A stretch of DNA of 17,311 nucleotides from DAOPKN01 sp035391225 (GCA_035391225.1 DAOPKN010000043.1:1-17311), one strand, 5' to 3'; shown: positions 1 to 7,586, counted from the stretch's first letter. The notes: generated by a model from the sequence alone, not told the origin. Numbers and translations are program-made.

Positions 1-359
1 TTTCGCGTCGCCCGGACGTGCTGAGTGGGGTGCCCTACATCCACGAATGGCATCCTCGTTTCTGGCGAATCGCTTGCGGAAAAGCTTGGACCGCGAGGCA
101 TCCCGCACTACCTTTTGGGAACGCCGCTCCCAGAAAAACGAAACCTTGGGCAACCATGCTGGGGTTATCCCTCCGTTTCCCGAAACACATGCGTGGAAAA
201 TGGAGTACGTGTTGCTTTCCGTGTTGATATGCCAAGTTTTTTTGTTCCCAACACCGGGGATTTGGGTTCGTACCCCTTTTGGGGCCTGTTTTTTTGCTAC
301 AGAAATGGGGCGTGGGAGCGGAACATAAGAGGGGAAAAAACTTGGTAAGGAGGTTCAAC
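1..359. other. Leading region without a convincing intact gene
   Basis: No reading frame here has both a ribosome binding site and a recognisable product. One plus frame near the left edge reads RRPDVLSGVPYI, like the opening of DUF433 antitoxin-type proteins, but the rest of that frame is not protein-like and a similar continuation lies in another frame (see findings). The second half is T-rich with runs of T and C. A weak extended -10-like string (TGC TACAGA, 295-303) could serve the TPR gene at 360, but no good -35 accompanies it. Confidence 0.4.
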
Positions 360-1070
360 ATGTTTGGCTTTTCGAAGGAAAGCAGGGAAGCGCGGCAAGA
401 AAAGAAAGAACAGGAGAAAATGCACAACGCCTTTGCCCTGGGTGCACAAGGGCGGTTGGACGAGGCGAAAATGGCGTACGGGGAGATCATCCAAAAGCTG
501 GAACAAAAGGTCGCCAAAGACCCGGAGAATGCCCTGTGGCGGGCGCGGCTTGGTCACGCTTTGGCAATGCTTGCGAAGGTGTTTTTGCGCCAGATGTTGG
601 GGCTGGAAAAGGAAAGGAATCAGCAAGAAAGATCCCAATTGCACAAGCAGATATGCCAGTTGCTCGAAGAAGCCAAGGCGGAGTACCAGCAGGCCATGTT
701 GCTCGATCCGAAAGAGGACCGTTTCTTTTCCCATGCTACAGATGTGCGGAACACACTGGGTTTCGTGGAAGTGATCCAGGGGAACAGGTCAAGGGCACTG
801 GAACATTTCGAGGGGGCATTGCGTTTTGGCCAAAAAGCCCTTGAACGGCAACCGCAAAACCCCGAAGCGCACTTTCAAGAAGGAAATGCGTTTTCCATGA
901 GTTCCCAGGTTTTCGTGCAAGAGGGTCAAGCGGAAAAAGCCAGGCGGCGGATGCAGGAAGCAATTTCTTGCTTTGAACGTGCAGTGGGCCTTTCTCCACG
1001 CCAGGACGAGTACCGGCATAGCCTGGAAGATGCGCGGAAAAGGTTGGAGCGGATGGAAGGAACGGGGTGA
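360..1070 (+). CDS. TPR-repeat protein, 236 aa
   Basis: The predicted protein is cytoplasmic, highly charged and almost entirely helical, with no signal peptide or membrane segment. After a basic, Lys/Glu/Gln-rich start (residues 1-25), the rest reads as tetratricopeptide-like helix pairs. The clearest units are near residues 95-125 (AKAEYQQAMLLDPKE) and 140-215 (ALEHFEGALRFGQKALERQP and ISCFERAVGLSPRQ). TPR proteins are scaffolds for protein-protein contact, and no catalytic motif is visible. The ATG at 360 is chosen because AAGGAGG (347-353) lies six bases upstream; a longer in-frame opening upstream has no such site. The gene precedes the SUMF1/MoxR/vWA genes on the same strand, so a scaffolding role for that module is an inference from position. 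The next gene appears to have its own promoter, so co-transcription is not certain. Confidence 0.8.
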   Translation: MFGFSKESREARQEKKEQEKMHNAFALGAQGRLDEAKMAYGEIIQKLEQKVAKDPENALWRARLGHALAMLAKVFLRQMLGLEKERNQQERSQLHKQICQLLEEAKAEYQQAMLLDPKEDRFFSHATDVRNTLGFVEVIQGNRSRALEHFEGALRFGQKALERQPQNPEAHFQEGNAFSMSSQVFVQEGQAEKARRRMQEAISCFERAVGLSPRQDEYRHSLEDARKRLERMEGTG

Positions 1071-1104
1071 ATGAAAAAATTCCTTTGCTCTTTCCGTTCG
1101 CTGA

Positions 1105-1134
1105 TTGCCATCAGGGGACACGTTGTGGTAAAAT
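1105..1134 (+). promoter_or_regulatory. Predicted sigma-70-type promoter for the first SUMF1-like gene
   Basis: TTGCCA (1105-1110, five of six to TTGACA) is followed after 18 bases by TAAAAT (1129-1134), with an upstream TG giving an extended -10 (TGG TAAAAT). Transcription would start near 1141, leaving a leader of about 50 bases before the ATG at 1190. This argues against starting that gene at the GTG at 1067 that overlaps the TPR gene stop. Confidence 0.55.
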
Positions 1135-1189
1135 GAGGAAATCGAGCCGGTCGGGTTTTCCGATCCAGGCGGTCGCTGGAGAGATGTGC

Positions 1190-2125
1190 ATGGAACAGGA
1201 TTATTTCATTCCCCGTGTCGAAAAGGGAGCGCTTTCGCTTCCTTTCAACGTGGTACAGGGGGTTTTGGAATCCGTTACGGATCGGCAAACCAAGTCGTTC
1301 TCGCAAAAGGTTTTCCACGATTCCATCGAGTCGCTGCGCCATTCTTTTTCGCTCACAGCTCGCATGTTGTTTTTTCCCACCCAGGCTATCTTTCCGTTCG
1401 GCTCCCGGAGGATCATCCTCACGCACGATTTCTGGTTGGGTAAGTTTCCCGTTTCGTTCTACGAGTTTGACCAGTTTTGCAAGCAGGTGGACCATCCCCT
1501 TCCCAACGATAACGGGGAAGGGCGCGCCTTTCAGACGGTAACCAACGTGAGTTGGCTGGATGCCGTGGCGTTTTGTAATTGGTTGAGCGATGTGCAGGGA
1601 ATGCACCGCGCGTATTCCGCGGATGGTTTTTTCGTGGATGTGCAAGGCAATCGCACCACCGACCTATCCCAGGTGGAGGGATACCGCCTTCCAACCGTCG
1701 CGGAGTGGCAGTTTGCCATCATGAAGGGGTACAAGGTTCGCCGAGGGTTGCCCCGGGGTGCAAGCGGGGATTTTCCCCCCGACAACGACCTGGACCTGGG
1801 AAATAAGTTCCTGTGCTACATGCAGCAGGGCGCCTGGGAGTGGTGCCACGATCGATACAACGAAACGATGGAGGATGAGGCTTTCGACTTCCAAAGCTTG
1901 CAGAAAAACAACTTGTGGGACCCCGTGGGGCGAAAGGCCGGTACGTTTCACTCGGTGGTGCGCCTTCCCCAATCCCCTGGAGGCGAGAAGTGGCTGGAGG
2001 AATCCACCCGGCACGAGGGGGAAGTGTCGTCGGTGCACGGCAGGGCATATTTCCACGAGAAATTGACCTTCCGCCTTGCGCGCAGCATGCTGGCGAAACA
2101 AGCGGATCAGGCTGGGGAAGGATGA
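1190..2125 (+). CDS. Divergent SUMF1/FGE-like domain protein, 311 aa
   Basis: Residues from about 80 follow the formylglycine-generating-enzyme/SUMF1 fold (a C-type-lectin-like fold): FWLGKFPVSFYEF, then VSWLDAVAFCNWLS, YRLPTVAEW, a GAWEWCHD version of the usual GNVWEWC motif, and FRLAR at the C-terminus. The hallmark RGGSW motif near the end is missing; the equivalent stretch reads VVRLPQSP. The two catalytic cysteines of true FGE enzymes cannot be found, so sulfatase activation is unlikely and a binding or structural role is more plausible. About 75 N-terminal residues resemble nothing I know. The ATG at 1190 is chosen because GGAGAG (1178-1183) is well spaced from it and a promoter lies at 1105-1134. 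In-frame alternatives are GTG 1067 and ATG 1184. It is the more degenerate member of a tandem pair with the next gene. Confidence 0.72.
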   Translation: MEQDYFIPRVEKGALSLPFNVVQGVLESVTDRQTKSFSQKVFHDSIESLRHSFSLTARMLFFPTQAIFPFGSRRIILTHDFWLGKFPVSFYEFDQFCKQVDHPLPNDNGEGRAFQTVTNVSWLDAVAFCNWLSDVQGMHRAYSADGFFVDVQGNRTTDLSQVEGYRLPTVAEWQFAIMKGYKVRRGLPRGASGDFPPDNDLDLGNKFLCYMQQGAWEWCHDRYNETMEDEAFDFQSLQKNNLWDPVGRKAGTFHSVVRLPQSPGGEKWLEESTRHEGEVSSVHGRAYFHEKLTFRLARSMLAKQADQAGEG

Positions 2126-2132
2126 TGGACGC

Positions 2133-3089
2133 ATGAAGGAAGGTTCGATGCACGTGGAGAGCAGGATCCCTCACCCGTCCACCCCCGCACCGTTTTCCAT
2201 GGAAGGCAAGTTTTTCCCAGCGCTTCCCGAGAAGTTTCGAAGAAAGAGGGAAGAGGCAAAGGATGTGTTGCGCGAGCGGGAAGACTTTTTCTCGGAAACT
2301 TCGTTGCTGGTGAAGGTGAACCCGGGGAGCTTTTTCATGGGAAACACGCGGGCGCTTGCCGTTGCACCGGAGAACGAAGAGCCGGTGCACGAGGTGTGCC
2401 TGGACTACGATTTCTGGCTGGGCAAGTACCCGGTGACCGATTACGAGTTCTTGTATTTCATGGCAGCAAGTGGCCTTCCCTTTCCGAAGGAGAAGGGCTG
2501 GATGGACCGAATGGGATCTCGCCCTGTGATACGGGTGGGACGAACGGGTGCGATGGCCTTCTGTAACTGGGTGAGCGAGTTTTCGGGTTTTTCTCCCGCG
2601 TACGACGGTTTGGGGAACCTTCTGGACGGCGAGGGCAATCAAACCCAGGATGTTACAAGGGTGGAGGGCTTTCGACTTCCCACGGAGGCGGAGTGGGAAT
2701 TTTCCGCCCGGGGTGGTCACCGTCGCCACAAGGACTTGCTGTTTGCGGGGAGCGAGGATCCGAAGAAGGTGGCTTGGTTTTCCGGGAATGCCCGGGGAAA
2801 GCCACACGAGGTGGGTCGGAAAAGGCATAATGCCTTGCGGTTGCACGACATGTGTGGGAACGTCTTGGAATGGTGCCAGGATAGCTTTTTGCCGTACGTG
2901 GGGGGAGAACAACGCAACCCGTTGCAGGTGCGCGACGGGACTTTTTTCGTCGTACGCGGGGGAAGCTGGTTTTTCCCCGAGAAGGATTGTCGCGTTTCAA
3001 CGCGGTTTTCCGCTTTTGATAGCGCGTATAACTTCGTGGGTTTCCGGCTGTGCCGCACGAACTTGGAGGCGCAGAATGTGGCTCGGTAA
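2133..3089 (+). CDS. SUMF1/FGE-sulfatase family protein, 318 aa
   Basis: This is a well-conserved SUMF1-family domain after about 65 N-terminal residues. Motifs in order: PGSFFMGN (residues 65-72), FWLGKYPVTDYEF (about 93), FCNWVSEFSG, RLPTEAEWEF (about 180), GNVLEWCQD (about 242), VVRGGSWFF (about 275) and FVGFRLCR (about 300). In true FGE the segment after RGGS carries two catalytic cysteines. Here the first position is Phe and only the second (KDCR) is Cys, so classical formylglycine generation is doubtful. Relatives without the pair act in other modification chemistry or as ligand-binding lectin-like domains. No signal peptide is seen, so it is probably cytosolic. It starts seven bases after the preceding SUMF1 gene and 24 bases before the MoxR gene, so the three should be co-transcribed. 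The start could instead be ATG 2148, where AAGGAAGG is close upstream. Confidence 0.85.
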   Translation: MKEGSMHVESRIPHPSTPAPFSMEGKFFPALPEKFRRKREEAKDVLREREDFFSETSLLVKVNPGSFFMGNTRALAVAPENEEPVHEVCLDYDFWLGKYPVTDYEFLYFMAASGLPFPKEKGWMDRMGSRPVIRVGRTGAMAFCNWVSEFSGFSPAYDGLGNLLDGEGNQTQDVTRVEGFRLPTEAEWEFSARGGHRRHKDLLFAGSEDPKKVAWFSGNARGKPHEVGRKRHNALRLHDMCGNVLEWCQDSFLPYVGGEQRNPLQVRDGTFFVVRGGSWFFPEKDCRVSTRFSAFDSAYNFVGFRLCRTNLEAQNVAR

Positions 3090-3113
3090 AACCCAAGAAC
3101 CAGGAGGGACTTC

Positions 3114-4229
3114 ATGGAAGAAATGCAACTGACCCCCAAGGAAACGAAGGAGGCGATCGGTTTTTTCTTTGAACGTATGCCGGAGCTTCCCATTTTGCTG
3201 TGCGGGCCTTCGGGTATCGGGAAAACCGATATTTCGCGGCAGATTGCGCACGAAAGGAACTGGGATTACCTGGACATCCGTTTGGCGGGGATGCTGCCGG
3301 AGGACCTTCGCGGATACCCCAAATCGGAATCCTGGGTGGATGTGAAGGCTCGAAAGGAGTTGGGGGTCGGAGGTTCGCTTTTCCCAGAGCTGAAGTTCGT
3401 TTTGATCGATAAGCTAAACACGATCTTTGAAACCGAGGGACCTGGGCTCCTGGATTTCGAGGAGATAAACCGGGCGCACCCGGACGTGCACCAGCCCATC
3501 TTCCAGCTGATCGGGGACCGTGCGATGGACGACCGGCAAATCGGGAAGCATTGGCGGATCATCGCGTCCATCAACCCGGACAGCGATAGCCAGTACATCG
3601 TGAATGCCATGGACATGGCGTTTACCCGCCGCTGGTTGTTTATCAACGTGAAACCTGACCTTGGTGCCTGGATGGAGTACGCGGAGTCAAAGCAATTCCA
3701 TTCGGTGGTGTTGCGCTTTTTGAAAATGAACCCTGACATGCTGTACCGTGGGGTTTCCGAGCACATCACCCTGATGCCCGCGGTGTGGGAACGGGTGAGC
3801 GATTACTTGTACTGCTTTGTCACCAAAGCGGAGCTCTCCAAGCATGGCTTGAAGGGGTTGCAACTGTTGATCGGGCAGTCTGCGGGCAACGAATTGTATA
3901 CCCTTGCACTCAAGGACTTCAAGGAAGATCTCTACGCGGAAGATATCGTGCTGCAGTACTTCGAAGACAAGGGATTGCAAAAGAAGGTTCACAGGATGAT
4001 CAAGGCGGGCGAACTCAGCGAGCTTTCGAAGGTGGCGCACGGGGTTGCCACGCTGATGGAAAGCTGGGATCGCAACGTGGTCAAGTTCGTGCTGGATATT
4101 CCCAACGACGTGGCACAGGTGTTTGAAAACGCGTTTGGGGAGAAGATGGTCGATCAATCGGACGTGGAAGTGCTACAGGCCATGGGCAGGTTGTACGCGA
4201 AGATGAACCAGGTGAAAATGCTGCAGTAA
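3114..4229 (+). CDS. MoxR-type AAA+ ATPase, 371 aa
   Basis: ATP-binding remodelling ATPase of the MoxR/AAA_5 group. Walker A is GPSGIGKT (residues 31-38), Walker B LLDFEEINRA (112-121) has the acidic pair and Asn/Arg typical of MoxR, sensor 1 is ASINPD (151-156), and TRRW (171-174) supplies the arginines expected from the neighbouring subunit. The C-terminal half (from about 200) is a helical region without family motifs I know. MoxR ATPases normally act as rings beside a vWA-domain partner that holds metal-dependent contacts, chaperoning or activating a client complex. That partner is encoded 12 bases downstream. The start is firm: AGGAGGGA (3102-3109) lies just upstream of the ATG. The client here may be the SUMF1 pair or the TPR protein, which is inference from order. 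Confidence 0.9.
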   Translation: MEEMQLTPKETKEAIGFFFERMPELPILLCGPSGIGKTDISRQIAHERNWDYLDIRLAGMLPEDLRGYPKSESWVDVKARKELGVGGSLFPELKFVLIDKLNTIFETEGPGLLDFEEINRAHPDVHQPIFQLIGDRAMDDRQIGKHWRIIASINPDSDSQYIVNAMDMAFTRRWLFINVKPDLGAWMEYAESKQFHSVVLRFLKMNPDMLYRGVSEHITLMPAVWERVSDYLYCFVTKAELSKHGLKGLQLLIGQSAGNELYTLALKDFKEDLYAEDIVLQYFEDKGLQKKVHRMIKAGELSELSKVAHGVATLMESWDRNVVKFVLDIPNDVAQVFENAFGEKMVDQSDVEVLQAMGRLYAKMNQVKMLQ

Positions 4230-4241
4230 CGGGAGGGCTGA

Positions 4242-5651
4242 ATGTATCCCACCATCGAAGATGTCGAAAAGGTTTTGCAAGACGGGATTAAAAGGAACGA
4301 TTTTTTCAGTTACATCCTTTCCGCGGTGGACCGCAAGATCGTGGACGACGGGAAGGCTCCTGCCTACGTGGCGCTCAACACGGAAAAGGTGGGGTGGGTT
4401 TTGTGCGTGGACCCCCGCCGGTTCGAGAAGGTTTTGAAGGAGAGCGGGCAGGAATCGGACCGGGACGGTGTCTTGTTCGCGATCCTCTTGCATGAATTTT
4501 TCCACATCGCGCGGGACCATTTTTCCCGGGGGGAAGTATTGCGGCAATCGTTTTCCATGATGGAACTTAACGTGGCTGCGGATATGGCGGTGAATTGTAC
4601 GCTTCCGGATCGCGCTCGTAAGAGTATTGAGAGGACCGGCGGGGTTTTTCCTGCTCAATACGGATTTCCGGAGGACCTCCAGATGGAGAAATACTTGGAG
4701 CACATGGCGGAGGAAAAAAGAAAGAACGGATTTCCGCAAAAAGCAAAAGGTTCCCCGGGAAATGGGGGAGAGGACAGAAAAAAAACTCCGAAAAACATGG
4801 AAGAATGGGCTTCGGAGGTTCTGAACAACCCGGATGTTGCCGTGACGATTCGTGAGATGGAAGAAGCACTCGAGAAGGAAAAGCAAAGTCAGGCGAGCAA
4901 AGGTTCTGGCGCTGACTCGGAGGATGCGTTTGAGATCGATCCGAACGCCATGCCCGGTCTTGCGACCACGCGGTTGAAAGGTGAAATTCAAAAACGGATC
5001 CAGGACTTGGAGAAGATCGGGATCGATATCCGGGAACAACTTGGCGGAAATGGGCGAGGTTTCGGTTCTGGTGGATGGGATTGGCTGCTGGAATGGATTT
5101 TCCCCAAGTTGAACCTTTCGTGGAAGAAGATGTTCAAGAACACCATGATGGGGAACGTCCGCTCCCGCGAGTGGTACCGTTCTTTTCGACGGGTCCACCC
5201 GCGAAGCGATTCCGGGGTGATTCTCAAGGGGAAGTACCCGTTGAAGAAGGAAAAGGTCTTGGTGTTGTTGGATACCTCGGGTTCCATGAGCTCGCAGGAT
5301 TACGAACAGTTTTTCGGCGTGGTGCAGAGCCTGAAACAGGACGAGATGCCCGTGTTCGTGGCGCAGTGGGATTACGGCCAGATCAAGCAAGAACCCATTC
5401 CGTTGGAAACGTATAGGAAAGGCAACCAGGCAAGCTTCCGGGGTGGTGGTGGCACCGACATGGTGGAAGGGGTGAACTACATCCACGAGCATTACCCGGA
5501 GTTCAAGCGTGTTGTCGTGGTGACAGACGGGGGAACCCCTTACTTCACCGCCGAAAACCCCGCGCCCGTCCCCTTGGTTTGGGTGATTACCAACACGGAC
5601 TCCTGGGTAGACGACGCCGACGGCACCGTGATTTGCCTGGGGCAGCGGTAG
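4242..5651 (+). CDS. Metallopeptidase-like (DUF2201) plus vWA domain protein, 469 aa
   Basis: This two-part protein pairs with the MoxR ATPase upstream. The N-terminal part carries HEFFHIARDH (residues 84-93), an HExxHxxxxH zinc-metallopeptidase signature typical of the DUF2201 N-terminal region, followed by NVAADMAVN (110-118). A charged, low-complexity linker (about 155-235) leads to a C-terminal von Willebrand A-like domain with a complete MIDAS: DTSGS (344-348), a Thr-Asp after a glycine run (GGGGTD, 401-406) and VVTDG (426-430). MoxR plus vWA pairs are a well-known partnership, with the MIDAS metal bridging to a target. The metal site of the first domain looks intact, so proteolysis is possible but unproven. 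GGGAGGG upstream of the ATG (4231-4237) fixes the start. It is the last gene of the block and ends 45 bases from the converging methyltransferase gene; no clear terminator is seen between them. Confidence 0.88.
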   Translation: MYPTIEDVEKVLQDGIKRNDFFSYILSAVDRKIVDDGKAPAYVALNTEKVGWVLCVDPRRFEKVLKESGQESDRDGVLFAILLHEFFHIARDHFSRGEVLRQSFSMMELNVAADMAVNCTLPDRARKSIERTGGVFPAQYGFPEDLQMEKYLEHMAEEKRKNGFPQKAKGSPGNGGEDRKKTPKNMEEWASEVLNNPDVAVTIREMEEALEKEKQSQASKGSGADSEDAFEIDPNAMPGLATTRLKGEIQKRIQDLEKIGIDIREQLGGNGRGFGSGGWDWLLEWIFPKLNLSWKKMFKNTMMGNVRSREWYRSFRRVHPRSDSGVILKGKYPLKKEKVLVLLDTSGSMSSQDYEQFFGVVQSLKQDEMPVFVAQWDYGQIKQEPIPLETYRKGNQASFRGGGGTDMVEGVNYIHEHYPEFKRVVVVTDGGTPYFTAENPAPVPLVWVITNTDSWVDDADGTVICLGQR

Positions 5652-5696
5652 CGTAGGGGTGAGGGGGGAGAACGCAGGGAAGGGATGAACTGGGGG

Positions 5697-6845
5697 TTAG
5701 GGTTTCGTGGTTGTTTCCTCGTGTACGTGTAAGAAGTCCATTTGCCTTTCTCCCTTTCGAAGGTTTTCGAGGTGCGCTGTTTGCCCTTCTCCTTTTTCCA
5801 AGAGTCCGAGGTTTTCGTAGGTGGCCACCACGTCTGCTTCGCTTCGAATAGAAATGTCCACCAGGCGAACCAAGCGCAGTAGCTTTTCTTGGGCGGTCAT
5901 GACGGGGAAGCCATGGGGCACATTGGCATACTTAAGTTCCCCGTGCGAAGAACGCCGTGATTCCACGAAGTCAAGGTGGGACTGGATTCGGGTTTGCAAG
6001 AGGTCGTTTGCGCTGGAGAGGAAAGAGGCCTGTTGCTCCAGGATGAAGGGCTTGAATTGGGGGTCTAGTTCCACCCCCACGCAATTCCTGGCACAGGCAA
6101 GGGCTCCAAGGGCCGTGGTCCCGGTGCCCAGGAAAGGATCGAGTACGGTATCGAAGTACAAGGAATACATGTTTATCAAGCGATAGGGCAGTTCCAGTGG
6201 GAATGCGCCGCTTCGCTGGCGGAGCTTATCATGGTTTAGCTTTTGGGGGGAGCCTTTCATTTCCCAAATATCGGAAAACCACTTGTTCCGCTCTTCCCAG
6301 AAGAAAGCACTCGAATTTCTTGCTTTTTTTTCCGCTGTGGTTCGGAATTCTCTTTTTGCTCCCTTTCGGAAAACAAGGATGTACTCGTTTTCCAAGGTTA
6401 CGTAAGCACCTGCGGGTAACATACCGGACCCCAAGAATTTGTTGGGGGAGTTGGTGGGTTTGTGCCATGCGATTGAAGGAAGGGGGTCAAATCCCAGCTG
6501 CAAAAAGGCGGAGGTGATGCGGGAATGGTTTGGAAATAACCGAAAGCGCCCCCCGATTTTACGTGTTGCGTCACCGATGTTTATGCAGGCAAAAGCCCCC
6601 CATTTGAGGACGCGGAACAATTCTTTCCACACCCTGTCCAATTCCAAGTGCATCGCCTCAAATGCTCCCTGCCCCTTTTCTTGTTCTAGGGCTTTCTTTG
6701 CGTCCGGGGATAGCTCGGAAAACAGGTCGTCCCACATTTGGATCATCGGGTAGGGGGGCGAGGTAACCACCAAATCGATCGATTCCGAATCGATGAACCC
6801 CAAGTCTCTTGCGTCGGAAAAAACTTGTTTACACCTCGCCTGCAT
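5697..6845 (-). CDS. DNA amino-methyltransferase (N4-cytosine/N6-adenine type), 382 aa
   Basis: S-adenosylmethionine-dependent DNA methyltransferase of the N6_N4_Mtase family, probably the modification half of a restriction-modification system. The catalytic motif TSPPY is at residues 28-32 and the AdoMet-binding motif DPFLGTG at 236-242. This catalytic-before-AdoMet order is typical of the beta class. The TSPPYPMIQMWDDLF context resembles, from memory, N4-cytosine enzymes of CTAG specificity; that is a low-confidence inference. The C-terminal 100 residues are helical and unmatched. The ATG at 6845 is preferred over the in-frame GTG at 6863 because a GGAAGGGAG site sits just upstream of the ATG. 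Its start overlaps by 17 bases the end of the putative endonuclease frame, a usual arrangement for coupled R and M genes. The gene appears intact. Confidence 0.88.
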   Translation of the reverse strand: MQARCKQVFSDARDLGFIDSESIDLVVTSPPYPMIQMWDDLFSELSPDAKKALEQEKGQGAFEAMHLELDRVWKELFRVLKWGAFACINIGDATRKIGGRFRLFPNHSRITSAFLQLGFDPLPSIAWHKPTNSPNKFLGSGMLPAGAYVTLENEYILVFRKGAKREFRTTAEKKARNSSAFFWEERNKWFSDIWEMKGSPQKLNHDKLRQRSGAFPLELPYRLINMYSLYFDTVLDPFLGTGTTALGALACARNCVGVELDPQFKPFILEQQASFLSSANDLLQTRIQSHLDFVESRRSSHGELKYANVPHGFPVMTAQEKLLRLVRLVDISIRSEADVVATYENLGLLEKGEGQTAHLENLRKGERQMDFLHVHEETTTKP

Positions 6846-7586
6846 TTTTCTCTCCCTTCCCACCTGGGGTCCGCTTTGGTTGATGGGGTGGTAGGCGTTC
6901 GCTTTCCAGGCGGGAAATTTCTTCCTTGATCTGCTTCACAACTTCCTCTTCGTTTTGGATCTTTCTTTTTCCTTCTTTGCGAGTGGAAAAAACGAAGAAG
7001 GCTTTCCCCCCAAGATCTTTCTGGAACTTTTCGTGGTTCTTCTTGTTTTGTTCGAGCCATTTGTAATCGGAAATGGATTTCCCCTCAATTTCCCATACAC
7101 GGTTTCCACTTCGGTGAGATATCCCTCAAACGTTCGACCCAACACGAGATTGAACACGTAATCAATGCATTCCTCTTCGGAAATCGAAGAAATCTCCTTT
7201 TGGACAACCTCGGAAACCTTCACGAAGAGCTTCCTCCCAAGATCTTCCAGGAAAGTCGGAGTGATTTCGATGCCATCCTTTTTTTTCTGTTTGGCGTGGG
7301 CGAAGTAGAATCTCTTCCATTCTTCATAATTCTTTGGAGCACAGTCTCGAATCAGTTCTGAGGTTGCCCCCACTGAGAAAGTTTTATTCAATCCCCAACG
7401 ATTCATTACGTAATTTAGGAGATGCTCGTGCTTGAATTGTCGGTTTTCTCCCTTTCGCCCTTTTATCCACTCTTTTTCCAATGTGCTATCTCCCTTCACG
7501 GGATTCCAAATGTTTTTCCCCAAAGCTTGAATCGTACAGTTAAAAAGGATTTCCAGGAATCTTCCCTGGTTTTTTTGCAAAAGCAT
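6829..7586 (-). CDS. Putative type II restriction endonuclease, frameshifted
   Basis: The 5' portion, read in one frame from about 7586, gives MLLQKNQGRFLEIL through to FEGYLTEVETVYGKL. The 3' portion continues in a second frame, about EGKSISDYKWL to GGKGEKNAGEV, and stops at 6829 inside the methyltransferase start. Adding one base near 7085-7115 joins the two into about 252 residues, so a single-base deletion (real or assembly error) breaks the gene. The tail of the first frame past the break is Lys/Arg/Ser-rich and non-native. From memory, the layout (VGATSELI, EEWKRFYF, TFEGYLTEVE) recalls MjaI-type enzymes; no catalytic site can be assigned with certainty. The region is clearly AT-richer than its surroundings, suggesting acquisition. 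The start is uncertain: ATG 7586 lies within a TATAAT box, and TTG 7580 is an alternative. Confidence 0.6.

Noticed and set aside
1067..1189. GTG start overlapping the TPR gene stop
   Set aside because: A promoter and a better ribosome site lie downstream, and the extra residues look non-native.
1719..2912. Long open frame on the minus strand opposite the SUMF1-like genes
   Set aside because: Low-complexity, Pro/Arg/His-rich product, no ribosome site, and the plus strand has clear family motifs.
1190..3089. Diversity-generating retroelement target
   Set aside because: SUMF1-type folds are known retroelement targets, but no reverse transcriptase or template/variable repeat pair is visible here.
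2133..3089. True formylglycine-generating enzyme
   Set aside because: One of the two catalytic cysteines is replaced by Phe and no sulfatase gene is nearby.
4173..5492. 439-codon open frame on the minus strand opposite the vWA gene
   Set aside because: A shadow of the GC-biased plus-strand gene, whose product has HExxH and MIDAS motifs; the shadow has none.
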